NCBI GenBank assembly: GCA_902767225.1
Contig: CACXGN010000020.1
Location: forward strand, 62,001 to 126,000
Direction: 5' to 3'
DNA length: 64,000 nucleotides
Origin: an uncultured Eubacteriales bacterium
GTDB taxonomy: Bacteria; Bacillota; Clostridia; Christensenellales; Borkfalkiaceae
The position numbers were made by a program, and so were the translations under genes. Below the pieces are notes generated by a model that was not told where the DNA came from, searched no databases, and was given only the letters and a program-made list of their open reading frames with translations. Within the stretch, counting starts at the first letter, position 1. Each line of letters begins with the position of its first letter. This document shows positions 18,951 through 27,664 of this stretch, in pieces.

Positions 18951-19752
18951 AGTGCCAAGGGCTAAAATCTGGTTTGGTTCTTGCTGGAGAAAGGGTTTGG
19001 AGAAAATCGTCCATATTTTCGCCAACTGCGTAATATGTTGCTTCTGGCATGTTATAATTAGAGCCAGCAACATCAATGTCGGCATTGCGTTCTTGTGTCC
19101 ACAAGCCTTTAAGATAAATATGTGAGTATGCCGCAAACCAATATTTACATTTTTCATATGACCCGTCATATTCAAATACTGTTTGCCAAACTTCGCAGGC
19201 AACTTGTTGACCGCTTTCAAGAGTGATAGTTTCGTTTTCAAGCTTGGTTATTGTCATTGTGTCTAATTGAGAATTTACATCACTATAACCATGTAGCATA
19301 TAAGCACTTGAGTCTGGACCATAATTATATCCTCGGGAATCTTTAATCACTCCACCAATTACTGAATAGTTTTGGTCATTTGCAATCCAGCCATTGTCTT
19401 GATGGTAGGTATCGTCGTCTGCATTTTCCCAACAATTATTGTATTCATCCCATCTTGCAGAAATGAAGTGTTGGCCTTCACCTTGCCAGTAAAACACGCC
19501 ATCTGAAAGATTTTCTCTCACATAAACTTCATGTCGGCCTGACATTGAATATACTTCACTTTTAGCATAAATGTCATTGCCATCTTTTACATAAACTACA
19601 TTACCATATTCAACATGAACTTTGTCTGGCAAAGTTTGTCTGATATTTATTTGGTCATCGTAATTATTATTATTTCCACAAGCAGTTAAGCATAATCCAC
19701 ATGTAATTATGCAAACAAAAGCAAGCATAAAACTTAAAATTTTTCTTTTCAT
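18949..19752 (-). CDS. Predicted lipoprotein of unknown function
   Basis: A 267-aa protein I cannot assign. It has a signal peptide with lipobox LTAC (Cys25), so it is probably anchored to the outer face of the membrane. The rest is acidic, polar and rich in Tyr, Trp and Asn (for example YWQGEGQHFISARWDEYNN is cut here to its core GEGQHFISARWDEYNN). There are no membrane segments after the signal and no repeats. GGAGAT lies upstream of the ATG. Codon use is A+T-rich and unlike the neighbouring operons, which fits its place within the inserted block. Confidence 0.75.
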   Translation of the reverse strand: MKRKILSFMLAFVCIITCGLCLTACGNNNNYDDQINIRQTLPDKVHVEYGNVVYVKDGNDIYAKSEVYSMSGRHEVYVRENLSDGVFYWQGEGQHFISARWDEYNNCWENADDDTYHQDNGWIANDQNYSVIGGVIKDSRGYNYGPDSSAYMLHGYSDVNSQLDTMTITKLENETITLESGQQVACEVWQTVFEYDGSYEKCKYWFAAYSHIYLKGLWTQERNADIDVAGSNYNMPEATYYAVGENMDDFLQTLSPARTKPDFSPWH

Positions 19753-19868
19753 AGTCCATCTCCAAACTATTTATATTTTAATCATAGCATAAAACTTTTC
19801 ATTCTGTTTCGAAATTTGGGAAAATTTTTGAAATAAACTTAAACAAAATTTAATTATGGCATTTAAAC

Positions 19869-19924
19869 GTGTGCTTGTCTTGATACAAGTCGTTGTCGCT
19901 TCGCTCCAATGAAGACAAGCACAC
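19869..19924. repeat. Large stem-loop 1 upstream of the lipoprotein gene
   Basis: GTGTGCTTGTCTT (19869-19881) is perfectly complementary to 19912-19924, with a 30-nt loop. It lies in the 489-bp gene-free stretch 19753-20241. Apart from this hairpin, the next one and terminators, I see nothing in that stretch. Confidence 0.7.
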
Positions 19925-19944
19925 AATGAATAACCTTGGTTATA

Positions 19945-19988
19945 AGAAAGAGTGTGTGCTGGCAGAGCAAACGCACGACACTCTTTCT
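19945..19988. repeat. Large stem-loop 2 upstream of the lipoprotein gene
   Basis: AGAAAGAGTGTGTGC (19945-19959) pairs with GCAC-G-ACACTCTTTCT (19973-19988) over 15 bp with one bulged G and a 13-nt loop. It stands 20 bp after stem-loop 1 and has a different sequence. Confidence 0.7.
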
Positions 19989-20130
19989 CTTTTCTCTTTG
20001 GTTTTTAGTATAAACGAATATTCTTTGTTGTCAAGGTTAAAATGCATGTTTTGTAATTGTAAATATTAAAATAACAATGACAACCTATGACAACGGCATA
20101 ATATCCGTTTTGTTGGCTGATTAAGAGAGA

Positions 20131-20166
20131 ATAAAAAACACTCTAACTTTTTCAAGTTAAAGTGTT
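20131..20166 (-). terminator. Terminator downstream of the rnf operon
   Basis: On the minus strand, AACACTTTAACTT / AAGTTAGAGTGTT (20137-20149 with 20154-20166, one mismatch) is followed by six T. It lies inside the inserted block and would stop rnf transcripts. Confidence 0.75.
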
Positions 20167-20194
20167 AATTATTTGGCTAGTTTCAAAAGTCAGT

Positions 20195-20217
20195 GACCAT
20201 CGGTCGTTTTTTTATTG
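20195..20217 (+). terminator. Right arm of the split terminator; small self-contained hairpin
   Basis: GGTCGTTTTTTTATTG (20202-20217) is the exact complement of 18868-18883. By itself, GACC-ATC-GGTC (20195-20205) plus seven T can form a short rightward terminator. If the original locus had this form, the insertion duplicated GACC. Confidence 0.6.
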
Positions 20218-20241
20218 TTATATCTAATGTTATAAAACTTC

Positions 20242-21057
20242 TTAAAGTTCTTTAATGCACTTTCTCGGGCATTTGGTTACGCAGGTAAGGCAGCCCGTGC
20301 ATTTCGAATAATCGATAACGGGAAGATTATCTACCATCGTTATGGCGTTTTCGGGGCAGTTTTTAGCGCAAAGCCCGCAACCTATGCAGCCAAACGAGCA
20401 AGCATCCATAACGTCTTTTCCGCGGCATTTTGAAGAGCAAGCGATATAAACTTTCGAAGACTTCGGAATAAGTTCGATAATGTTTTTAGGGCAACCTTTA
20501 ACGCAAAGTCCGCACGCTTCGCAAAGTGCCTTATCTACTTTTGCCACGCCTTTTTCTATTAAAATAGCGTTATACGGGCATTGACTTTTACAAGTGCCTT
20601 CGCCAAGACACCCGAAAGAGCAAACTTTCTTTCCGCCCATAAACTTTGACTGGGCGACGCACCCTTCCGCACCGACGTAGCCGAACTTATCTTTTGCGTT
20701 TTCACCGCCGCCGCAATGGACTACTGCGAAAACATCTCCGCTATCGGAAAAAGGCACGCCTAAAATGTTAGCGATCTCCGCCTTATTTTCTTTTGAAGTC
20801 GGTCCGCAACCGGTTATATCAGCCTTGCCTTCGGATAGGGCTTTTGCAAAGTCCGCACAACCCGCGAACCCGCAACCGCCGCAGTTCGCACCCGCAAGTT
20901 TTTCGGATATTGCCTTTGCTTTTTCGTCTTCTTTAACGGCGCAAAGTTTTGATACGGTAACTATAAGCAGGGCAAAAACGATTGCAAGAACCGCTGTTAT
21001 TATAAGCACTATTCCGACCGTGCCCCAGTTTACGTTTTTAAGTAAATTATAAGTCAT
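20242..21057 (-). CDS. rnfB: Rnf complex subunit RnfB (iron-sulfur protein)
   Basis: Electron-entry subunit that takes electrons from reduced ferredoxin. One N-terminal membrane helix is followed by the Fe-S domain motif NCGGCGFAGCADFAKA, then C-terminal cysteine sets: CSFGCLGEGTCKSQCP, CEACGLCVKGCPKN, CSFGCIGCGLCAKNCP and CTGCLTCVTKCPRKC, enough for several [4Fe-4S] clusters. 271 aa. It is the last gene of the operon, 11 bp after rnfA. Confidence 0.97.
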   Translation of the reverse strand: MTYNLLKNVNWGTVGIVLIITAVLAIVFALLIVTVSKLCAVKEDEKAKAISEKLAGANCGGCGFAGCADFAKALSEGKADITGCGPTSKENKAEIANILGVPFSDSGDVFAVVHCGGGENAKDKFGYVGAEGCVAQSKFMGGKKVCSFGCLGEGTCKSQCPYNAILIEKGVAKVDKALCEACGLCVKGCPKNIIELIPKSSKVYIACSSKCRGKDVMDACSFGCIGCGLCAKNCPENAITMVDNLPVIDYSKCTGCLTCVTKCPRKCIKEL

Positions 21058-21068
21058 ACTTTATCTCC

Positions 21069-21671
21069 TTAAATAAGCGCGAAAACGTAGAAAGCCATTG
21101 CGATAAACGCGGCGCATATCATTGCGATAGGAAAGCCTTTTAAGTGTTTGTTTATAGGAAGTTTATTTACTTTTTCTCTTATACCGCTCATTATCACTAT
21201 CGCAAGGGTAAAGCCAAGCCCCGCGAACAAGCCGTATAGCACCGCAACGCCGATATTCATAGAAGATATACCGAGTATAGAGATCATCTGCGCTTCGTCG
21301 ATAACGAGTTCCGCAACACCCAAAACCGCACAGTTCGTGGTGATAAGCGGCAGATATATTCCCATCGCGTTATAAAGGGTGGGGGAATACTTTTTAAGTG
21401 CCATTTCGATCATTTGAACGATTGCCGCGATAATAAAGATAAATACGATAATTTCCATAAATTCCACGTGCAAAGGAACAAGGATATAAGTATATATCGG
21501 ATAGGTTATAAGGCAGGTAAGCGTCATAACAAACGTTACGGCGAGTCCCATGCCGAGAGCGGATTTAAAGTCTTTCGATACGCCGAGAAAGGGACATATT
21601 CCCAAGAACTGAACCACAACGAAGTTGTTTATAAATACGGCGGAGACTACTATCATTAAAAACTGTGCCAT
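21069..21671 (-). CDS. rnfA: Rnf complex subunit RnfA
   Basis: Integral membrane subunit of 200 aa with six membrane helices and the family segments NNFVVVQFLGICPFLGVS, MGLAVTFVMT and LPLITTNCAVLG. RnfA and RnfE are homologous, pack in inverted orientation and bind a [2Fe-2S] cluster through their conserved cysteines. Its ATG overlaps the rnfE stop by one base. Confidence 0.97.
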   Translation of the reverse strand: MAQFLMIVVSAVFINNFVVVQFLGICPFLGVSKDFKSALGMGLAVTFVMTLTCLITYPIYTYILVPLHVEFMEIIVFIFIIAAIVQMIEMALKKYSPTLYNAMGIYLPLITTNCAVLGVAELVIDEAQMISILGISSMNIGVAVLYGLFAGLGFTLAIVIMSGIREKVNKLPINKHLKGFPIAMICAAFIAMAFYVFALI

Positions 21672-22345
21672 TATTCGTTCCCTCCGTTATCGAAAACAAC
21701 GGCGTTTTCTTGTTTTAATTCGTTTATCTTTCCGTAAGCCTTTCTCTTTTTAGCGTCAATAACAGCGCCGGAGATCAGCGAGAACATCGCGATAAATATC
21801 GCATACGTAAAGAACGCACCAGAGCTCGAAGAGAAAAACGCTATCTGGAAATCCCAAAGTTTAACTCCGAATATAGCGCCGCTGCCTAATATTTCACGGA
21901 AAGCACCCATAAGGGTAAGCGCTACGGTAAATCCGAGCCCCGTGAAAAGTCCGTCGCAAGCGGAGGCTAAAACGTTATGCTTGCTTGCAAAACTTTCCGC
22001 CCGTGCAAGAATTATGCAGTTAACTACGATCAGCGGAAGATAAAGCCCCAAAGAGTCGTAAAGATCAGGCATCGCGTAGTCTAAAAGAAGACGGACGATG
22101 GTAACGAAAGTCGCTATTATTAAAACGAAAGCGGGGATCCTTACTTGGTTTGGAATTACCTTTCGAAGGAGCGATATTAAAATGTTAGAAAATATCAAAA
22201 CGAAAGTAACAGCAAGCCCCATACCTATGCCGTTCATCGCCATTGTCGTAAGGGCGAGAGTGGGACAGGTGCCAAGCACGAGTTTGAAAGTCGGGTTGGA
22301 AGTTATAAGTCCGTCCACGGCGATTTTTTTATAATCGGTTTTCAT
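21671..22345 (-). CDS. rnfE: Rnf complex subunit RnfE
   Basis: Integral membrane subunit of 224 aa, homologous to RnfA. Recognised by NPTFKLVLGTCPTLALT near the N-terminus, GMGLAVTFVLIFSN, and LPLIVVNCIILARAE, with conserved cysteines in the first and third pieces. One base separates its start from the rnfG stop. It forms with RnfA the ion- and electron-conducting membrane core. Confidence 0.97.
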   Translation of the reverse strand: MKTDYKKIAVDGLITSNPTFKLVLGTCPTLALTTMAMNGIGMGLAVTFVLIFSNILISLLRKVIPNQVRIPAFVLIIATFVTIVRLLLDYAMPDLYDSLGLYLPLIVVNCIILARAESFASKHNVLASACDGLFTGLGFTVALTLMGAFREILGSGAIFGVKLWDFQIAFFSSSSGAFFTYAIFIAMFSLISGAVIDAKKRKAYGKINELKQENAVVFDNGGNE

Positions 22346-22346
22346 T

Positions 22347-22955
22347 TCACTCTCCTTTGACGAATTTTATCACGCAGTTAACGGCGTTGCACGCTGCCGT
22401 CGCGGAATAGGTCGCGCCGGAAACGGGGTTATACGTCTTTTCTTCGTCTTTTTTATCTTTTGCCTGATAATAGTTGTCGGTAACGTCGTAAAATCCTTCG
22501 TAGAAAGAATTTCCGAGTTTGCTCATAAGCGTTTGTTTATCGAAAGATTCTAAAATTATTTTGTCTATCGTTGGCTGTTCGTTTTCTGAGCACACAACTT
22601 TTACCCAAAGAGTTATCGTTCCGTTCTTATATCCGAAATATCCTGTGGTTTTGAATAGCATATCGAAGTTTTTATCCGCGTCGTCGGTTTTATCAACGTA
22701 ATAGATCTTATCTATTCTTCCCATATCTTCGTAAATAACGGGCTGTTTTTTATCTTCGTCCGTGCCGTCTACGTCTATAATCACGGAATACTCTTTCTTT
22801 TCGCCGTAAATCTTTTGTATTGCGCGGTGCGTCCGCTCTTCGGGTGAAACGTAGAAAACGTCGTTTAATATGGCTAAAAGCCCGCCGGAGATACCCGCTA
22901 TCAATAATAGAACTATAATGCACTTAAGCCAGACGAGTTTGAAGGGATTATTCAT
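22347..22955 (-). CDS. rnfG: Rnf complex subunit RnfG (FMN-binding)
   Basis: Subunit with one N-terminal membrane helix and an external FMN-binding domain. The flavinylation motif is SGATYS in NPVSGATYSATAACNAV, where the Thr receives FMN as a phosphoester through ApbE; no apbE gene is in the window. 202 aa. It follows rnfD after 2 bp. Confidence 0.95.
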   Translation of the reverse strand: MNNPFKLVWLKCIIVLLLIAGISGGLLAILNDVFYVSPEERTHRAIQKIYGEKKEYSVIIDVDGTDEDKKQPVIYEDMGRIDKIYYVDKTDDADKNFDMLFKTTGYFGYKNGTITLWVKVVCSENEQPTIDKIILESFDKQTLMSKLGNSFYEGFYDVTDNYYQAKDKKDEEKTYNPVSGATYSATAACNAVNCVIKFVKGE

Positions 22956-22957
22956 AA

Positions 22958-23956
22958 TTATTTACTCTCCCTTTCTTTCTTTTTCTTAAAATGACCGAAC
23001 GGTCTGTTTAATATAAACTTATCGATAAGCGGAACAAAAAGATTCATAAGCAGAATAGCGAACGAAACGGTTTCCATATTCGTCGCTTGCCTAAGCCCCG
23101 CGCAGAGTAAACCGAGTAGGGCAAAGTAAACGTAATTGCCGACTTTCGTGTTCGGAGTTGTGGCGTAGTCCGTCGCCATAAAGAACGCACCGAGAATAAG
23201 CCCGCCCGTAAGGATAGACGGCAAAAAGTATGCAAAGTCAAACCCTTTAAGAGCAACCGCAAGAAGACCGCACGTCCCAACCATTATAAGGGGATAGCGA
23301 ATATCGATAATTTTAAGTATCGCAAGATATATTGCCCCCAAAAGGATGGCAAGTTTGCACGTTTCACCGATACAACCGGAAAGCCCCGTGCCTAAAAGCA
23401 AGTCCCAAACCGAAAGGGAAGGGAGAGTATTGTATTCCAAAATATTAACTAGCGTGGTCGCCCCGGTAGATAACGTTCCGCCGGTTACGGAAGCAATAGA
23501 CGGTGCAAGCCAACTTCCCACAACCGATTGAAAGGATATAAATATGAATATTCTTCCGACGATTGCGGGGTTAACGAAGTTTTTACCCGTTCCGCCGAAT
23601 AAAAGTTTAACAACTATAACCGCAAACGCGCTACCGAAAACCGGTGCGTAAAGCGGATAATTAGTTCCGAGTGTTAAAGCGACTAAAAGCCCTGTAACGC
23701 AAGAAGAATAGTCAAAATCTTTTGCTATCTCGCGAAATGGTTTTCCTGCGATAAGATAGTAAATAAATTCCGCTGCAACGGAAGACGCCAAAGATATGAT
23801 TATAAGCAAAAAGGCGTTTAATCCGAAGAAAACTATTCCCATAATAGAAGTGGGGATAAGGGCCGCCAAAACGTTTAGCATTATCCACTTCGTCGTGTGC
23901 GGCGCTTTTTTGTGCGGGGAAGAAGAGTAAACTAAAATACCGTTACTGTTTTCCAT
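22958..23956 (-). CDS. rnfD: Rnf complex subunit RnfD
   Basis: Polytopic membrane subunit (332 aa, about nine or ten helices) homologous to NqrB. The covalent-FMN motif is STGATTLVN (Thr in SGAT-type context), and GKNFVNPAIVGRIFIF and GGLILGAFFMATDY are family segments. It is likely part of the Na+ or H+ pathway. Its start overlaps rnfC by 14 bp. Confidence 0.96.
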   Translation of the reverse strand: MENSNGILVYSSSPHKKAPHTTKWIMLNVLAALIPTSIMGIVFFGLNAFLLIIISLASSVAAEFIYYLIAGKPFREIAKDFDYSSCVTGLLVALTLGTNYPLYAPVFGSAFAVIVVKLLFGGTGKNFVNPAIVGRIFIFISFQSVVGSWLAPSIASVTGGTLSTGATTLVNILEYNTLPSLSVWDLLLGTGLSGCIGETCKLAILLGAIYLAILKIIDIRYPLIMVGTCGLLAVALKGFDFAYFLPSILTGGLILGAFFMATDYATTPNTKVGNYVYFALLGLLCAGLRQATNMETVSFAILLMNLFVPLIDKFILNRPFGHFKKKKERESK

Positions 23957-25250
23957 TACTTCTTGCCTCCTTTATTTTCATTTTAGCGTTTTGGATATTC
24001 TGAACCAAGGGTCGCCTTGCAGGGCAGTTAAACGCGCACGAGCCGCACTCTATGCAGTTCATAGCCCCGTATTTTTCGGCGTTTTCGTAATCGCCCGAAA
24101 GATAATAAAATTCTATATACATAGGCATAAGTCTCATAGGACAGTTTTGGGCGCATTTTGAACAGTTGATGCAATTCGTCGGCTTTTGGGTGTTCGTTTC
24201 TTTGCCTGTTAAAAGGATAATTCCCGAATCGGTTTTTCTTACAAACTGATTAAGATTTACAAGCGCTCTTCCCATCATCGGGCCGCCGGCAACTATTTTA
24301 ACCACGTTTTCTCTTTCTCCGCCGCAGAAAGCGATAACGTCGGTAAATGGCGTTCCGAGTGCGACTTTAAGATTTTTCGGGTGGCTTATTCCGTTCCCGC
24401 TGACTGTCATTATAGCGTGGTTTAGCGGCTTATTTAGTTCAACCGCTTCATAAACCGCGATCATGGTTTTAATGTTCTGAACGCATACGCCCACGTCGAA
24501 CGGCATTTTCCCAACGGGAACTTTTCTGCCCGTCGTGCTGTAAATAAGGTGCTTTTCGCTACCCATGGGGTATTGCTTTTTCAAAATTACGACTTCTAAG
24601 TCTTCGTATTTGGTAAAGGCTTCGATAGCGTCCGGTTTATTAGCTTCTATTCCTATAATTATTCGGCTTAAATTAAGCGCGGCGGCGGTATATTTTATAC
24701 CCTTATAAATATCTTCCGTGCGTTCTACCATAAGTCTCTGGTCGCAGGTAAGATACGGTTCGCACTCCGCACCGTTTATTATAAGTGCGTCAAGCGGATT
24801 TTTAGGCGTAAGTTTAACGGCGGTCGGAAATCCCGCGCCGCCAAGCCCGACTATTCCAGCAAGCCTTATTCTTTCAATAATGGTTTTGGGCTCCAAGTCG
24901 GGAAGTTTTGGTAATAAAACTTCTTCGTTTTTTCCGTCGTTTTCAATAACCACGTATTTAAGTTTTTGCCCTAAGCCGTTAACAAACTCGGATATTTCTT
25001 TTACCGTTCCGCTGACCGAGGAGAAAATGTTTGCCGAAACAACTCCGTTTGCTTCGCCGATAAGTTGACCTTTCTTTACGTGATCGCCTACGTTCACTAT
25101 CGGCGTGGCGGGAGCGCCTATATGCTGAGAAAGAGCGATATAAACGGTCTTCGGGGCGGGCATTTCTTCGATCGGATAGTTTTTAGAAAGATCCTTCATA
25201 TCCGGAACGTGGATTCCGTATGCGTATCTTTTTCCTTTTCTTAAACTCAA
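23943..25250 (-). CDS. rnfC: Rnf complex subunit RnfC (NADH/FMN-binding)
   Basis: Peripheral subunit that reduces NAD+. The N-terminal barrel-sandwich part contains GAPATPIVNVGDHVKKGQ; the flavin/NAD region has GLGGAGFPTAVKL and NGAECEPYLTCD; two ferredoxin-type sets follow, CINCSKCAQNCPMR and CIECGSCAFNCPARRP. 435 aa. The start is a TTG at 25250 with AGGAAA upstream, overlapping the preceding gene by 4 bp. Confidence 0.97.
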   Translation of the reverse strand: MSLRKGKRYAYGIHVPDMKDLSKNYPIEEMPAPKTVYIALSQHIGAPATPIVNVGDHVKKGQLIGEANGVVSANIFSSVSGTVKEISEFVNGLGQKLKYVVIENDGKNEEVLLPKLPDLEPKTIIERIRLAGIVGLGGAGFPTAVKLTPKNPLDALIINGAECEPYLTCDQRLMVERTEDIYKGIKYTAAALNLSRIIIGIEANKPDAIEAFTKYEDLEVVILKKQYPMGSEKHLIYSTTGRKVPVGKMPFDVGVCVQNIKTMIAVYEAVELNKPLNHAIMTVSGNGISHPKNLKVALGTPFTDVIAFCGGERENVVKIVAGGPMMGRALVNLNQFVRKTDSGIILLTGKETNTQKPTNCINCSKCAQNCPMRLMPMYIEFYYLSGDYENAEKYGAMNCIECGSCAFNCPARRPLVQNIQNAKMKIKEARSNGKQ

Positions 25251-25777
25251 TTTTTTTCCTCCGAATATAATAAAGTGAGATTGTATTTATTTGGTAAGTA
25301 TCTTTTTATAAGGAATACGGCAAAGCCTACTATAAGCCCCGCACCCGCGCCGATAAGCGACAGGTATGGCAGATAAATAAGATATGCCGTCGCCCCCGTG
25401 ATTAAGCAAAAAGCCACGTTTTGCACGGTCATATTCAAAACGCTTCCCATTACGCTTGCGGCAAGAACGCTAAACCTTTTATCGAAGTTTAATATAATAA
25501 CTTCGGCGGTAAGTGCGATAAGCCCGGCGGGCAAAGCGTATAAAATCGCCGACACGTTGCCGGAAAACAAACTTCCGAGCACGGCTTTTACCGTAAGCGC
25601 TAAAAAAGAGTAACTTCTTCCTACGAAAAGTAGAGTGATCAGGATAAATATATTAGATAGCCCCATCCTTGCGCCGGGTATAAACAGCGGCGGGAAGAGA
25701 CTTTCCAACATAAACGCTATCAAAGAAAGGGCGGTAAGTATGGAAGTGAATACGATCTTTTTAAGCCTTATATTCAT
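25247..25777 (-). CDS. Gx transporter / HepI-like membrane protein
   Basis: A 176-aa protein with five or six membrane helices, matching the family once named heptaprenyl diphosphate synthase component I and now called Gx transporter family. Typical pieces are FIPGARMGLSNIFILI and KAVLGSLFSGN. I prefer the ATG at 25777, preceded by AGGGTG; a GTG at 25786 would add three residues. In many Clostridia this gene pairs with the NusG domain II gene beside rnf or flavinylation genes. Its substrate is unknown. Confidence 0.82.
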   Translation of the reverse strand: MNIRLKKIVFTSILTALSLIAFMLESLFPPLFIPGARMGLSNIFILITLLFVGRSYSFLALTVKAVLGSLFSGNVSAILYALPAGLIALTAEVIILNFDKRFSVLAASVMGSVLNMTVQNVAFCLITGATAYLIYLPYLSLIGAGAGLIVGFAVFLIKRYLPNKYNLTLLYSEEKN

Positions 25778-25782
25778 ACATT

Positions 25783-26250
25783 TCACCCTATAACGATAGG
25801 CGTATATTCGCCCGTGATCGGAATTATTAAAAGTTCGTGCGGCTCACAAACGATAGCGCCTTTCCCGTCCGAAACGGCGGGGGAATACACGCAGTCTTTA
25901 GAAGTTGAACAGTTTGCGTCCGTAACTTTCGCCGATTTATTTATACAGTCGACTTTAACTACGTTGTAATGCGAGCCATCTTCTTTAACGGTGAATATAA
26001 TAACGCCGTCAGAACTCTTTTCCGCTATAACAAATTTTTCGCCGTCGTTAAGGAAAGAAAACTCTTCCTTTTCAAACAGCACTTTAACTATGTCTTTTCC
26101 GTGCTTTCTTATGATTATCCCATCGGTCTTTTTCGCACCGGGGAATATCACGAACGCCAAAAACAGAGCAAGAACTATTGCGGCTGTTAAAATATAAATA
26201 AAAAGGTCGCCCTTTTTATAAGGCGATATCTTTTTATCGACTTCACCCAT
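25783..26250 (-). CDS. NusG domain II-containing protein
   Basis: A 155-aa protein with one N-terminal membrane helix (about residues 17-37) and an external domain of the NusG_II type, ending with the conserved cysteine pattern NCSTSKDCVYS and GAIVCEPHELLI. The function is unknown. It is regularly found with the Gx transporter gene and with Rnf or other FMN-transferase-dependent systems. It overlaps the downstream gene region and lies 9 bp after the 12-TM gene. Confidence 0.82.
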   Translation of the reverse strand: MGEVDKKISPYKKGDLFIYILTAAIVLALFLAFVIFPGAKKTDGIIIRKHGKDIVKVLFEKEEFSFLNDGEKFVIAEKSSDGVIIFTVKEDGSHYNVVKVDCINKSAKVTDANCSTSKDCVYSPAVSDGKGAIVCEPHELLIIPITGEYTPIVIG

Positions 26251-26259
26251 AAGGCGACC

Positions 26260-27558
26260 TTAATTTACCTTTTTGTTTTTAACTTTAAATACGATAAGCC
26301 TGATCACGAAAAGAACCAAACTTAAAGATGCAAAAGCGATTATTCCTATCGCTACGTTTTTAACGACGAAACCTTTTATAAAGATAAGCGGAAGAGTAAC
26401 TATTCCGGTAATCAGCGATGTTGAAATAATAAAGTCTCCGACGTTTATATTCTTGCCGCCCAAGGTAGAGATAGAATATAAAAGTCCTAAACCTACCGTA
26501 AATATATCCGCAAGTGCGATAAACATAAATAAGATTACGATAATATCCGAATAGAAAAGCCCCTTAAAGAAATCTATAAATATTACGGGTAGATCGAATT
26601 TATAGATTAAAATTGACGTTGAAGAAACGAGTGTTGCAACGGAGAGAATAAACAAAGGCGAATATGCGGAGAAAAGGTTTTTAAAATATCCCGCGTTTTC
26701 CTTTTGAATAAATTTCGCATTTTCTCTTGCGGTGCACGATCTTATGATAAACAAAACGAGCCAAGCGCCGAAAGCGACGGCAAGGGTTATAAGTTGCTTT
26801 GTTTTAAAGTTCAATAAGATAGCGACTTGCAACAAAGAAATTATAAGCGCAAAGAAAATAGAAACGAGAGCAAGATCTGCGTGATTGATTTTCTTGCTGA
26901 AAAGACCGCCGATCAAGAATATTACGAAAAGAATAAGGGCTGCGGCAGAAATAACGTAAACCGCGAAGAATTCTTCCGCAAGGTTTAAAAAGATCGTTCT
27001 GACTCCGTCGTTAATGCAGAGATAAAAGCAGATCGCTATAAGAGAGGCGACGAGCGCCACGCCCAGAGCGGAGAATTTAGAAAAAACAGCCTTAACGTAT
27101 CCGAAAGGACCTTTAAAAGTGTAATCCGATTTAGAAACGCAAGCCGAGTTTTTATCGTATTTTATAACGCTTATAATAAACGAGATAAGTCCTAAAACGA
27201 ATATCGCCGAAGGAACTGCGATACTCAAAACGTCGTTATAACCTTTAAGGACGATATAAACGGCGTATAATATCGCAACAATTATCATAGCGCAACTGAT
27301 AGAATCGGCAAGGGTAACTGATTTTTTTGCGGCGTTAGAATAAACGTAAGCCAAAATTAAAAGGAATATCAGCCCGAAAGAGCCGCATATAAAGTAAACG
27401 AAATTCTCTTTTGCAAGGATTTTTCCGAATAAATCGAATTCATAGGCAGAATATAGAGCGGTAACGGTTATCGCCGCGATAAAAAGCGCGATAAGAAAGT
27501 ATCCGCCAAGCAAAAAATCTTTAAAGTATCCGCGTTTTTTGCAATTTAAATTCAGCAT
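26260..27558 (-). CDS. Unknown 12-TM membrane protein at the head of the rnf operon
   Basis: A 432-aa protein with about twelve predicted membrane helices and hardly any soluble part. I do not recognise a family. The start at 27558 is chosen because AAGGAG lies about 11 bases upstream; a start at 27603 would lie before that site. It is the first gene after the promoter at 27602-27630 and runs into the NusG_II gene after 9 bp, so it is in the Rnf transcription unit. It could be an ion-handling accessory or simply a co-transcribed transporter. Confidence 0.6.
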   Translation of the reverse strand: MLNLNCKKRGYFKDFLLGGYFLIALFIAAITVTALYSAYEFDLFGKILAKENFVYFICGSFGLIFLLILAYVYSNAAKKSVTLADSISCAMIIVAILYAVYIVLKGYNDVLSIAVPSAIFVLGLISFIISVIKYDKNSACVSKSDYTFKGPFGYVKAVFSKFSALGVALVASLIAICFYLCINDGVRTIFLNLAEEFFAVYVISAAALILFVIFLIGGLFSKKINHADLALVSIFFALIISLLQVAILLNFKTKQLITLAVAFGAWLVLFIIRSCTARENAKFIQKENAGYFKNLFSAYSPLFILSVATLVSSTSILIYKFDLPVIFIDFFKGLFYSDIIVILFMFIALADIFTVGLGLLYSISTLGGKNINVGDFIISTSLITGIVTLPLIFIKGFVVKNVAIGIIAFASLSLVLFVIRLIVFKVKNKKVN

Positions 27559-27601
27559 GAAATAATTTCTCCTTATTTCTTTTTTATTTAAATATAAATA
27601 C

Positions 27602-27630
27602 ATTATATACTTGCGTTAAAGTTTTTTCAA
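27602..27630 (-). promoter_or_regulatory. Promoter of the rnf operon
   Basis: On the minus strand TTGAAA (27625-27630) and TATAAT (27602-27607) are spaced by 17 bp, with a predicted leader of about 37 nt before the ATG at 27558. Confidence 0.7.
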
Positions 27631-27664
27631 GTCTTTTTTAAAATTTACGGATAAGAATATAATG

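Larger units (their letters stand above)
18884..20194. mobile_element. Inserted block carrying a lipoprotein gene
   Basis: About 1.3 kb lying between the two complementary 16-nt arms. It has fewer CG-rich codons and lower G+C than the flanking operons, its own bidirectional terminator, one lipoprotein gene and several large hairpins. TTTTGAAACT (18898-18907) is inversely repeated at 20179-20188, and GACC occurs at both junctions (18880-18883 and 20195-20198), as a short target duplication would. No transposase is present, so it would be a non-autonomous element or a remnant. This is inference from the sequence pattern alone. Confidence 0.5.
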
